DNA of 12,823 bases from Dysgonamonadaceae bacterium (GTDB lineage: Bacteria > Bacteroidota > Bacteroidia > Bacteroidales > Azobacteroidaceae). Location of the stretch: assembly GCA_031282925.1 (NCBI GenBank), contig JAITCT010000088.1, forward strand, positions 1-12,823. The letters are read 5' to 3'. A model generated the notes under the pieces. It searched no databases. It was not told the DNA's origin and saw only the letters and a list, made by a program, of their open reading frames with translations. Shown in pieces: positions 1 to 7,539 of the stretch. A program made the position numbers and the translations under genes. Within the stretch, counting starts at the first letter, position 1. Every line of letters begins with the position of its first letter.

Positions 1-165
1 TTAGGCATGTTTTATGACATTGCTGTGGGAATCTTTATCAAAAAAGACTTTAAAAAGGCTATACTGTCTTTCGATGAGCTAATGATGAAAACCTGCGAAA
101 TCATAAGACCCGGCAGAACCAATCACAGAAATCATAAAACAAAAAAAAGTTTATTGTCTGAATAA
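1..165 (+). CDS. 3' end of a gene cut by the window edge, probably an IS transposase C-terminus
   Basis: An open frame enters from the left edge and ends at TAA 163-165, giving the last 54 residues of a protein. The segment is rich in Lys and Arg. A helix-like stretch (KKDFKKAILSFDELMMK) is followed by EIIRPGRTNHRNHKTKK and a short basic tail. A C-terminal RPGR-type motif followed by a basic tail recalls many IS4-group DDE transposases of Bacteroidota. That is recollection of the family's look, not a computed match. No catalytic DDE residues fall in the window, so this assignment is tentative. The bases just after the stop (166-230) are A+T-rich, where the right terminal inverted repeat of such an element would be expected, but the left end lies outside and no repeat can be paired. 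Alternatively this is the tail of an unrelated basic protein. Confidence 0.45.
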   Translation, partial: LGMFYDIAVGIFIKKDFKKAILSFDELMMKTCEIIRPGRTNHRNHKTKKSLLSE

Positions 166-431
166 GAAAAAGTTATAGCTTAACTAAACGACATTGATTT
201 TAAATCCGTAAAATAATAGCGATAATAAATATAGTTTTAATTCAACCGTGTCGGCATTTCAAATCCCGACAGTCGTTGTAGATTAATTTCCCGTTTCATA
301 TCTTTTCTTGTAATTTTATATGGATACTCAATTATATAATTTGTTTCTCAATTCGCAAATAAAAAATATATTGTAATCGGTATGACAAGCGTTATTAAAT
401 CCATAGCGTTTGCTTTTTTAAGATAAATATA
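166..431. other. A+T-rich intergenic stretch with no gene
   Basis: No open frame with a plausible start or protein-like composition is seen on either strand. The only structure noted is a short inverted repeat, TGTCGG at 249-254 and CCGACA at 266-271, with an 11-base loop and no U-tract, so it is a weak terminator candidate at best. The first few dozen bases after the upstream stop codon may include the end of an insertion sequence. Confidence 0.5.
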
Positions 432-604
432 TTGTATGTATTGCATGAAAGTCCGAACGAGGGCTGGGGAGAATTGTATGTGTTACATGAAAGTCCCGCC
501 GAGGGTTCGGCGAAGGTTGCGCCCGTTAGCGAAAGTCCCACTGAGGGTTCAGCGAGGGCAGCATATATTCGCGAAAGTCCCGCCGAAGGCTCGGCGAGAC
601 TTTC
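432..604. repeat. Four tandem 42-bp repeats with hairpin-forming cores
   Basis: Four units of exactly 42 bp begin at 432, 474, 516 and 558; their conserved GAAAGTCC blocks begin at 447, 489, 531 and 573. Each core reads roughly GAAAGTCC, then CGCCGA, a four-base loop (GGGT or AGGC) and TCGGCG, followed by a variable stretch of about 17 bases. Units 2 and 4 have a perfect 6-bp stem. Unit 3 keeps the stem through a paired change (CTGA with TCAG), and unit 1 is degenerate. The last unit extends to a 14-position stem with a single C-A mismatch (573-586 with 591-604). Since 42 is a multiple of three, both strands stay open across the array: the plus frame reads a repeated ESPAEGSA-like peptide and the minus frame repeats AEPSAGLS. 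Neither frame has a convincing start or protein context. Whether the array is an RNA structure, a mobile palindromic repeat or the remains of a repeat-protein gene is not settled. Confidence 0.8.
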
Positions 605-668
605 ATATAAAGACAGATAAGTAAACAGAAATGGAAGGTTATGTATGTGGTTGATTACGGGTGATTTA

Positions 669-680
669 CCCCCCCCCCCC
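669..680. repeat. Homopolymer tract of 12 C
   Basis: Twelve consecutive C residues stand in an otherwise A+T-rich intergenic region, about 250 bp upstream of the transporter promoter. Tracts of this length are prone to slipped-strand change. On the minus strand it is a G tract inside a 117-codon open frame (395-748) that does not look like a genuine protein, so no phase-variable product can be named. Confidence 0.9.
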
Positions 681-760
681 ATTATGAGGGTTACAATGCT
701 GTTAATGAAGCATTTAAATAACAGATATGTTGTAATGCAAGTGTTCATTTATATGATTAA

Positions 761-780
761 ATATTTGCAGGTGCAAATAT
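761..780. promoter_or_regulatory. Perfect palindrome, possible operator
   Basis: ATATTTGCA at 761-769 and TGCAAATAT at 772-780 are exact reverse complements separated by GG. The 9-bp arms and two-base centre suit a dimeric DNA-binding protein better than a terminator: no T run follows and the stem is mostly A-T. It lies about 140 bp upstream of the -33 box of the transporter operon. Binding by any regulator is inference. Confidence 0.4.
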
Positions 781-918
781 AAATGAAATTTTCGAGATTA
801 CACACAGACGGATAAAAATCAGGAGGCAATCTTCACTCCCTCCATGCATCAAGCCTTTTATTTCGGTTATTGCTTTTTGGGAGTGGAACATAGACTTCAC
901 CTCTTCGCGGATACAATT

Positions 919-949
919 TTTGATTATTTAAGAAAATTAATTACTTTTG
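919..949 (+). promoter_or_regulatory. Bacteroidota-type promoter of the susC-like operon
   Basis: A -33 box TTTG (919-922) is followed after exactly 19 bases by TACTTTTG (942-949), a full match to the Bacteroidota primary-sigma -7 consensus TAnnTTTG. Transcription should start near 955, leaving a leader of roughly 120 bases before the start codon. It is the best promoter match seen in the gap before the operon. Confidence 0.65.
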
Positions 950-1079
950 CGGCTATTATTCTTAAAAAAGAGCAAATAATTAGAAATATTTATAATGATA
1001 AGTAGCTATAAATGAATGTATTTCTGTGTCGCACAGAGTTAAAGCAGTAGTATTATGTTTAATTAAAAAAGTAATGTGT

Positions 1080-4000
1080 ATGAGAAGATTGACTTTATTG
1101 TTTATATGCTTGTTCATAAGCATAGGATTTGCAATCGCGCAAAACAAACCGGTATCGGGAATGGTGGCGGATGAAGCCGGAGAACCGGTCATCGGTGCGT
1201 CGGTTGTAGTGAAGGGGGATGTAACGACAGGTACGGTTACGGATTTGGAAGGAAGGTTTTCTTTCTCCGTTCCGACCGCTGCAAACACCTTAGTGGTAAA
1301 ATACGTTGGTTATGAGGATGCGGAAGTAGCCGCAGGAACAAACGTATCGGTCAAGCTGGTTCGAAATGCAAAGTTATTGGGCGAAGTCGTAGTAACTGCA
1401 ATGGGTATCCAGCGTCCCGAAAGGTCATTGGGAAATACAAAAACGGTCGTAAATCCCGAAGATGCTATTTTGAAAGCAGAACCGGATTTATTCCGTTCGT
1501 TAAACGGCAAAATCCCCGGCGTGAATATAGCAGCGTCTTCTGCTGTGGCTGGTAGCGCTACCAAAGTGAATATCAGGGGAAACGCGTCTTTTTACGGAAA
1601 TAACGACCCTTTGTATGTAGTGGATGGCGTGCCGTACAGCAATCCTGAAGTTATTACAGGCGCCTCTGATGGAACGATAGGAAATAGATTGACGGCAGGA
1701 GGAGCTTACGGGACAGGACTTTCGACGCTTGACCCGAACGACATTGAATCAATGAATGTATTGAAAGGCGCCGCCGCTGCCGCTCTTTACGGTAGCAGGG
1801 CTGCTAATGGCGTAATATTGATTACGACAAAATCGGGAGTAAAGAAAACACGTCCGTCGCACAAAAAAACAGAAGTAACGCTGACGGCTTCTTATGCCAT
1901 AGAGGATATTGCTTCTTTGCCCGACTATCAAAATTCTTACGGACAAGGCTCGAATTTTGAGTATTCCAATGCAAACGGTTCGTGGGGGCCTGCTTTCGGC
2001 GGAACGCTTGATTCCGTTAATACATGGAGCAATTATTTGGCCGCTTATCCCGATATGGTTAAAAAACAGCCGTACAGGGCTTATCCGAATAATGTGAAAG
2101 ACCTTTTTAAAACAGGAAGCATTGCGGATTTATCTGCCAATATCATGCGATATACGGAAGATGGAAATTTCAGTACTACGGTATCGCGTCTTTCACAAGA
2201 CGGATATATTCCTTATTCGGAATTTGAACGTACTTCATTTAGCGTGGGCGGCAATCAAAAATTGGAAAATGGTATTACCGTGGGGGGAACAATTTCTTTC
2301 TCCCGCTCGGTACAGGACGGACCTTTCTTTGGAGCCGGAAATTATGGCGGTTCGGTAAGTTCCTTTGCCCGCACATTGTTGATGCCTCGTAATATTGATA
2401 TTGCAGGGCTGCCTTATGAAACTCCCGCTCAGGCTTCTTTGATGCCGTTCAGCGATTCATCGGTAGATAATCCGTTGTGGTCATGGAAATATAATAAAAT
2501 TAACTCCGTAATGGACAGAACCGTTACCTCGCTGAATGCAGCCTACGATTTTACCGGGTGGCTGTCGGCTTACTATTCGTTTGGCTGGAACCAGTATGAA
2601 ATGGACCGCAAACAGGTAATTAATATCGGTTCCAGAGGTCCCGGCGATTTTGCAGGAGCCGGTCAAATTGTGAATAATAATTATACTACCGGGGAACTTG
2701 AATCGAATTTCAATTTGACTTTTAAGCATAAGTTGAATGACTTTGATTTGAGAGCCGTATTAGGACACAACGTAAATGAGTATTCTATTATGCAAACAAC
2801 GACTACCGGTAATAAGATGATATTCGGAGGAATTTACAATGTGGATAATACACAAGAACAAACAGGGAGGGAAAATCACTCATTAAGAAGACTGTGGGCT
2901 TTATATACCGATATTTTGTTAGGTTATAAAAACTATGCTTTCTTAAACCTGACCGTGCGTAACGATCATTCTTCCACTTTGCCTGTGAAACACAGCAGTT
3001 ATTTCTATCCTGCCGTATCGGGTTCTTTTGTGTTCAGCGATGCGTTTGAAATTAATCCCAATGTTTTGAACTACGGTAAAGTTCGTGCAGGCTGGGGTAA
3101 AGTGGGTAAAGACGCCGACCCGTATTATCTGAATGGTTATTACGAACAGAATATTCCATTCGCAGGCCGTCCGTTGATGTATGTGCCGGTTACTTCTTAC
3201 GACCCCGAATTAAAACCGGAATTTACAACGGAATTTGAAGCAGGAACAGAATTACAATTTTTCAAGAGCCGTATCGGGATAGACTTCACATGGTACAATC
3301 GTATATCAAGCAACCAAATAGCGCCGGTAAGTTTGCCTGCGTCTACAGGTTCAAGCCGTTATTATACCAATTTCGGCGAATTAAGAAACAGGGGTATCGA
3401 ATTGGGACTTACATTAGTGCCGGTTAGTTTGAAAAATTCATTCAAATGGAGTCTTTCCGCTGTCTATTCCAAAAATGTCAGCAAAGTGTTGTCGCTGATT
3501 GACGATGTTGAAAAACTTGTTTTCTCAACCGGTTCTACTTCCGAGCCTCAACCGACTTTGAAAGAAGGTTATCCCTACGGATTTCTTTTCGGTTCGGGGA
3601 TTGCACGCGACTCGGATGGAACGCCTCTCGTCAATCCGAGTACGGGCGCTTATCTGGAAGCAACGGATTTAATCGAATTGGGAAATCCTTATCCCGATTA
3701 TCAGGCGGCCATAACCAATACATTCTCTTACAAGGGAATTTCTTTAAGCGTGATGTTTGACGTCAAAGCAGGCGGAGTTTTGGTTTCCGGCCCGGCGTCC
3801 GATATGCTGGGACGCGGAGTTACAAAAGATACCGAAGACAGGCTGGGTACCCGCATTCTTCCGGGTGTTTATGCCGACCCCAATACGCATGAGCCTATTT
3901 TGGATGCAAACGGTAACCGGATTCCCAACACGGTTCAACTTTCCGAAAACGATTTGTGGTTTGCTTCGGCAGGTACAGCGCCGACATTTGCCATGAACAG

Positions 4001-4280
4001 TGTGGATGAATTTGCGACATTCGATGCAACCGTGTTCCGTTTGAGTGAACTTACTCTTGCTTATGATTTACCTAAACAGTGGCTCAATAAAACATTTCTC
4101 GGAAATGTAAATCTTTCCGTGATAGCAAGAAACTTGTGGCACTATGCACCGGGATTCCCCAAATATACCAATTACGATCCGGGTTCTAATGCTTTCGGTA
4201 GCGGTAACGTACAGGGTATTGACCGCGAAAGCGCTCCTTCCACCCGGAGAATTGCTTTCAATGTTAAAGTAACATTCTAA
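1080..4280 (+). CDS. SusC/RagA-type TonB-dependent outer-membrane transporter
   Basis: A 1066-residue outer-membrane barrel that imports a nutrient, using TonB-ExbBD energy and a SusD-type lid. Domains in order: a signal peptide (residues 1-20, cleavage after AIA); a carboxypeptidase-D-like regulatory domain (about 24-95), with the typical run VSGMV, GEPVIGASVVVKG and TVTDLEGRFSFSV; the SusC signature GEVVVTAMGI (101-110); a plug domain with LNGKIPGVNI, DPLYVVDGVPY and GAAAAALYGSRAANGVI; then a long barrel ending in a terminal Phe (FNVKVTF), as outer-membrane insertion requires. Length is normal for the family. I chose ATG 1080, directly before the basic residues and hydrophobic core; ATG 1074 is nearly as good, while the GTG at 1026 would add an unlikely N-terminal extension. 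The susD-like gene starts 26 bases downstream. No sugar-specific enzyme is adjacent, so the substrate is unknown: glycan, peptide and other ligands are all possible. Confidence 0.95.
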   Translation: MRRLTLLFICLFISIGFAIAQNKPVSGMVADEAGEPVIGASVVVKGDVTTGTVTDLEGRFSFSVPTAANTLVVKYVGYEDAEVAAGTNVSVKLVRNAKLLGEVVVTAMGIQRPERSLGNTKTVVNPEDAILKAEPDLFRSLNGKIPGVNIAASSAVAGSATKVNIRGNASFYGNNDPLYVVDGVPYSNPEVITGASDGTIGNRLTAGGAYGTGLSTLDPNDIESMNVLKGAAAAALYGSRAANGVILITTKSGVKKTRPSHKKTEVTLTASYAIEDIASLPDYQNSYGQGSNFEYSNANGSWGPAFGGTLDSVNTWSNYLAAYPDMVKKQPYRAYPNNVKDLFKTGSIADLSANIMRYTEDGNFSTTVSRLSQDGYIPYSEFERTSFSVGGNQKLENGITVGGTISFSRSVQDGPFFGAGNYGGSVSSFARTLLMPRNIDIAGLPYETPAQASLMPFSDSSVDNPLWSWKYNKINSVMDRTVTSLNAAYDFTGWLSAYYSFGWNQYEMDRKQVINIGSRGPGDFAGAGQIVNNNYTTGELESNFNLTFKHKLNDFDLRAVLGHNVNEYSIMQTTTTGNKMIFGGIYNVDNTQEQTGRENHSLRRLWALYTDILLGYKNYAFLNLTVRNDHSSTLPVKHSSYFYPAVSGSFVFSDAFEINPNVLNYGKVRAGWGKVGKDADPYYLNGYYEQNIPFAGRPLMYVPVTSYDPELKPEFTTEFEAGTELQFFKSRIGIDFTWYNRISSNQIAPVSLPASTGSSRYYTNFGELRNRGIELGLTLVPVSLKNSFKWSLSAVYSKNVSKVLSLIDDVEKLVFSTGSTSEPQPTLKEGYPYGFLFGSGIARDSDGTPLVNPSTGAYLEATDLIELGNPYPDYQAAITNTFSYKGISLSVMFDVKAGGVLVSGPASDMLGRGVTKDTEDRLGTRILPGVYADPNTHEPILDANGNRIPNTVQLSENDLWFASAGTAPTFAMNSVDEFATFDATVFRLSELTLAYDLPKQWLNKTFLGNVNLSVIARNLWHYAPGFPKYTNYDPGSNAFGSGNVQGIDRESAPSTRRIAFNVKVTF

Positions 4281-4306
4281 TTATTAAAACTATAATATTA
4301 TAAATT

Positions 4307-5977
4307 ATGAATAAGACAGTAAAATCCATATTGACGTCGTTGCTTGTCATGACTTTGGGAAGTTGTACCGAAGGCTGGCTTGACATTAATAAAGACCCGA
4401 ATGTGCCGACAACGCCGGAATTATCTCAATTGCTTTCTTTTAGCGAGCTGAACATGACTAATTCTTTGTCGCAGGGTAATTTTATCGGTAACAATTTGTC
4501 AGGATACGTACATCAACTGGTTTCTCGTGAAACGCAGAACTACGGAATGGGAACTCAGGCAAACAATCCCTACAATTCGTGGAATTACATGTACCGATAT
4601 GCGCTTGCAGATTTTGACGCAATCATCCAAAATGCGGAGCCTGAAGGGAATTTGATTTATGCAGGTATTGCCAAAACACTCAAAGCGTATATTTTTTCCA
4701 TGATGGTTGATCTTTGGGGCGATATTCCCTGCAGCGAATTTAATATTCCGGGCATTACCGCTCCAAAACCAGACAGCAGTAAGGACATCTACAATAATTT
4801 GATTGCTCTCCTGGAAGAAGCAAAAGCGGATTTGGAAAATACGGAAGCCGAAAATCTTATAAAGCCGGGCGCGGACGATTTCTTTTATGCCGGTAATGCG
4901 GAAAAATGGACGAGGTTAAATAATACCATTAAACTGAAATTACTGTTACAGTCGCGTAAGGCAAAACAGGATATTACCGATTGGCAAGGTAAGTTCAATG
5001 CTTTGATTGCCGACAACAAATTCATCGCTTCGGGCGAAGATTTCCAGTTCTGGTACAATGCGGCTACCAATCCGGCCGATGAACGCCATCCGGCATACAT
5101 TGACGAATATGCAGGGGGGCAGGTTACCTATTATATCAGCCCTTATTTTTACGAAATAATGAAAGGTTCAACGCGGAATGCCGTTGATAATCCGTTTGCC
5201 GGCATAACCGATCCGCGTATTCCCTATTATTTCTACAACCAGTTGAGCGGCGACGCATCGCAAAATCCGCACGAATATCGCGACGACGATTTTATGTCTA
5301 TCTTTTTTGCTTCGGCGGGTCCCAACTCCGCTCATTCCAATGATGCTTCCACTACTAAAATCGGTCTGTATCTTTGCGGTGGACAATACGATGACGGAGC
5401 AGGTGCAACTATCACAGGTTTCAGGCAAGGGAACGGAGCGGCTCCTCATAAAATGATTACTTATGCCGCCCTGCAATTCATGCTTGCCGAACTTGCTCTC
5501 GCAGGTGAAACAGACGCCGATGCAAAGGCTTTGCTAAGCGACGCTCTTGTTGAGGCTATTGCTCATGTGAATAGCGTGGCCGTCAAACAACCGGGAGTTC
5601 CTGAAATCAGTGAAGCAAGCTCAATAGAATTTGTGGATGCAATCCTTGCAAAATATGATGCTGCAAACGACGACGGCAAACTGCGAATAGTGTTGACGCA
5701 AAAGTGGATTCACAATGTATTTAATCCGGTGGATTCTTATACCGATTACCGCCGTACGGGCTATCCTGCTTTGTTTGACCCGCAGAAAACGCAAAATCCG
5801 GGTTTTGGCGTAAATCCGGTGATTACCGAAAAGTCCGCTACGCAGGTGCCGCTCGAAAATATTGCGTCTTTCCCGCGTTCACTGTACTATCCGACTGCGT
5901 CGGAGACCAATTTGAATCCGAATATGCAACAAAAAACAGATCTCTCTGCACCTTTCGTGTTCTGGGATAAAAAATAA
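4307..5977 (+). CDS. SusD/RagB-family nutrient-binding lipoprotein (SusD-like_2 type)
   Basis: A 556-residue lipoprotein expected to cap the SusC-like barrel and capture substrate at the cell surface. The N-terminus has a short basic stretch, a hydrophobic core and a lipobox, LGSC, with the lipidated Cys at residue 20. It is followed by the WLDINKDPN motif, very typical of the SusD-like_2 branch (the PF12771 kind, from family knowledge). The helix-rich body carries TPR-like segments: an aromatic SWNYMYRYALADFDAI region near residue 95-110, YAGIAKTLKAYIFSMMVDLWGDIPCSE near 123-147, and a C-terminal YTDYRRTGYPALF block. It ends in VFWDKK, like many relatives. It starts 26 bases after the transporter stop and stops 21 bases before the next gene, so the three are co-transcribed. 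Nothing looks truncated. Ligand identity cannot be read from the sequence. Confidence 0.93.
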   Translation: MNKTVKSILTSLLVMTLGSCTEGWLDINKDPNVPTTPELSQLLSFSELNMTNSLSQGNFIGNNLSGYVHQLVSRETQNYGMGTQANNPYNSWNYMYRYALADFDAIIQNAEPEGNLIYAGIAKTLKAYIFSMMVDLWGDIPCSEFNIPGITAPKPDSSKDIYNNLIALLEEAKADLENTEAENLIKPGADDFFYAGNAEKWTRLNNTIKLKLLLQSRKAKQDITDWQGKFNALIADNKFIASGEDFQFWYNAATNPADERHPAYIDEYAGGQVTYYISPYFYEIMKGSTRNAVDNPFAGITDPRIPYYFYNQLSGDASQNPHEYRDDDFMSIFFASAGPNSAHSNDASTTKIGLYLCGGQYDDGAGATITGFRQGNGAAPHKMITYAALQFMLAELALAGETDADAKALLSDALVEAIAHVNSVAVKQPGVPEISEASSIEFVDAILAKYDAANDDGKLRIVLTQKWIHNVFNPVDSYTDYRRTGYPALFDPQKTQNPGFGVNPVITEKSATQVPLENIASFPRSLYYPTASETNLNPNMQQKTDLSAPFVFWDKK

Positions 5978-5998
5978 CCTGTTAAAAAATTAAAGAAT

Positions 5999-6898
5999 AT
6001 GAAAAATAAATATTTAGCAATAATTGCATCCCTGCTTTTCATCATCCCGGGTTGTGAAAAAGAACTCCCCTATCCTGTTGATGAAGTAAAAAGAGGCGTA
6101 CTGATTGACATTGTGCGTGTTGCGGGTACGGACGGAATATTATCCGAAGGATTAACGTCCGGAAATTACAAGGTAAAACTGTGCATACCTGAAAATCAGG
6201 GCGACTATTCGTTTATGAAGAGCGCACAGTTGTTGGCCGTACTGCAAAATGCCGACGGGACTTACGCCTCGCAAGTTGTAACGGACAACATCACCGAATT
6301 TCCGAAAGAAGTTCCAATCAACATGGCCGATGTGTATGGCAAATTGGGATTAACAGCTCCCGCCCTTGGGCAAATTCTTTATTTTACTGCCAATGCGGTA
6401 TTGAATGACGGCTCCGTCATACCGGGCTGGACGGAAGTGGCCGGTTTTAACAACAAGGCCTTTTCAGGGTGGTTCGTCGAAGGAAGGGCTTATTCGTCTA
6501 ATGTACGTTATTCCGTTGCCTGCCCGTTGATACTTGATGATTTTGCAGGCACATGGACGGTAACGAAGGATGAATGGTGGGAAGAAACCCCTTATCCGGT
6601 AGAAATAACAAAAATATCGGATACGGAATTGCACGTTAGCGGATTGTGCAATGGGGCTTGCTCAAATGATTTAATCATTAAGGTTGATCCGACAGATCAT
6701 TCTATTTCCATACCCAAACATGTATTGGAGCCGGAATCGGGATATTGGTGGAGCGATTCCGGAAGAGCGGCTTATAACAACTTTTCCCTGGAGGGCGCCG
6801 GAACTGTTAATGCATGTGAATTAAGTATTTCGTTCTCCGCAACGGCAACTGTTGATGCAGGATCATTCGGATCGTATTCATTTGAGTTACACAAATAG
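5999..6898 (+). CDS. Unrecognised lipoprotein in the SusE/SusF position
   Basis: A 299-residue predicted lipoprotein: basic MKNK, a hydrophobic core, and lipobox IPGC with Cys19, followed by EKE. The acidic residues just after the Cys fit a Bacteroidota surface-export signal. I do not recognise the family. The rest looks beta-rich and two-part: about 30-170 (an Ig-like sandwich is plausible), and about 178-299, beginning FAGTWTVTKDEWW, which resembles the small beta-barrel domains often found at the end of such operon lipoproteins. Two double-Trp sites (W193-W194 and W250-W251) could form ligand-binding aromatic platforms. C217 and C221 lie close together in GLCNGACS. Position after susC and susD, with a 21-base gap, suggests an accessory substrate-binding role like SusE/F, but similarity to those proteins is not evident. 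It is the last gene before the terminator. Confidence 0.8.
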   Translation: MKNKYLAIIASLLFIIPGCEKELPYPVDEVKRGVLIDIVRVAGTDGILSEGLTSGNYKVKLCIPENQGDYSFMKSAQLLAVLQNADGTYASQVVTDNITEFPKEVPINMADVYGKLGLTAPALGQILYFTANAVLNDGSVIPGWTEVAGFNNKAFSGWFVEGRAYSSNVRYSVACPLILDDFAGTWTVTKDEWWEETPYPVEITKISDTELHVSGLCNGACSNDLIIKVDPTDHSISIPKHVLEPESGYWWSDSGRAAYNNFSLEGAGTVNACELSISFSATATVDAGSFGSYSFELHK

Positions 6899-6938
6899 GA
6901 AAACATCCGGTTAACAGCCGTATTTGCCGGTGAAAGCG

Positions 6939-6972
6939 AGGGAGTTTCATTCATGTCATTGTGAAACTCCCT
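6939..6972 (+). terminator. Hairpin terminator of the susC-like operon
   Basis: AGGGAGTTTCA (6939-6949) pairs perfectly with TGAAACTCCCT (6962-6972), an 11-bp stem with a 12-base loop, followed by a T-rich run (TTGTATTGTATGTTTT). It stands 41 bases after the lipoprotein stop codon. It may also stop minus-strand transcription coming from the CYTH gene, though the minus-side tail is less T-rich. Confidence 0.75.
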
Positions 6973-7044
6973 TTGTATTGTATGTTTTCAAAACAACTGC
7001 GGGAAAAATGAATTCTTTCCGGCGAATATGGCGATTGAGTTAAT

Positions 7045-7509
7045 TTATTTTCGCAAAGGTTTTTTCACCAGCATAGAATTGTAATACCGCGCATCTCCCG
7101 TTACTTCCCGTCCCAGCCAGGAAGGTTTGCCAAACGTTTCATCTTCCGATGTCAATTCGATTTCGGCAATGGTTAAACCTTCATTTTCTCCATGAAATTC
7201 ATCGACTTCAAACGTATGATTTCCAACCGGAACCAGGTAGCGGGTTTTGTCAATGATACCCGGTTCGCACAGTTTCAGGAGTTCCTGCGCTTCGGGCAGA
7301 GGGATTTCTTTTTCCCATTCAAAACGGCTAACTCCACTGTTGCTTGCTGCTCCTTTGACGGTGATGTAGCCTTTGCCGCTTTTTATCCGCACGCGAACCG
7401 TGCGTCCGGGTACGGATGATAAATAGCCCTGCGTGATGCGGATGCTTTTGAAAACAAAGGGTTTAAAGTTTCCCGAAACGATGAATTTGCGTTCTATCTC
7501 TTGTGGCAT
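7045..7509 (-). CDS. CYTH-domain triphosphate tunnel metalloenzyme
   Basis: A 154-residue single-domain CYTH protein. These enzymes bind a triphosphate in an eight-stranded tunnel with Mg or Mn; small bacterial members mostly hydrolyse inorganic tripolyphosphate, and some relatives make cAMP or act on thiamine triphosphate. The hallmark ExExK is present as E4, E6 and K8 (EIERKF). Other tunnel residues are visible: R39 and R41 (VRVR), K52 (TVKG), K88 and R90 (DKTRY), and the acidic pair E116 and E118 (IAEIEL). Length matches the short stand-alone bacterial type (about 155 residues) rather than the long CYTH-CHAD proteins. The ATG at 7509 lies directly before PQEIERKF, where the family normally begins. 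It is transcribed convergently with the transporter operon and divergently from the GNAT gene. The physiological substrate cannot be told from the sequence. Confidence 0.9.
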   Translation of the reverse strand: MPQEIERKFIVSGNFKPFVFKSIRITQGYLSSVPGRTVRVRIKSGKGYITVKGAASNSGVSRFEWEKEIPLPEAQELLKLCEPGIIDKTRYLVPVGNHTFEVDEFHGENEGLTIAEIELTSEDETFGKPSWLGREVTGDARYYNSMLVKKPLRK

Positions 7510-7539
7510 ATTGTCCCCGTTATTTTATTTTCGGTGAAA

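Noticed and set aside
249..271. Intrinsic terminator after the first gene
   Set aside because: The stem is only 6 bp with an 11-base loop and no T run follows.
447..600. CRISPR array
   Set aside because: Repeat cores of about 25 bases alternate with roughly 17-base variable parts, but the spacing parts are too short, the cores diverge from unit to unit, units 1 and 2 share spacer sequence, and no cas gene is present.
432..624. Two small plus-strand open frames in the repeat array
   Set aside because: One would use TTG, both lack a promoter, and both consist almost only of the repeat. They are better described as a repeat; the possible coding history is recorded as a finding.
395..748. Minus-strand protein of 117 residues across the repeat and the C tract
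   Set aside because: It is open mainly because the 42-bp repeat keeps frame. Composition is not protein-like, half of it translates the repeat, and no -7 box or ribosome-site context precedes its ATG.
1026..1079. Longer start (GTG) for the SusC-like protein
   Set aside because: It would place 18 extra residues before a complete signal peptide beginning at ATG 1080 (or ATG 1074).
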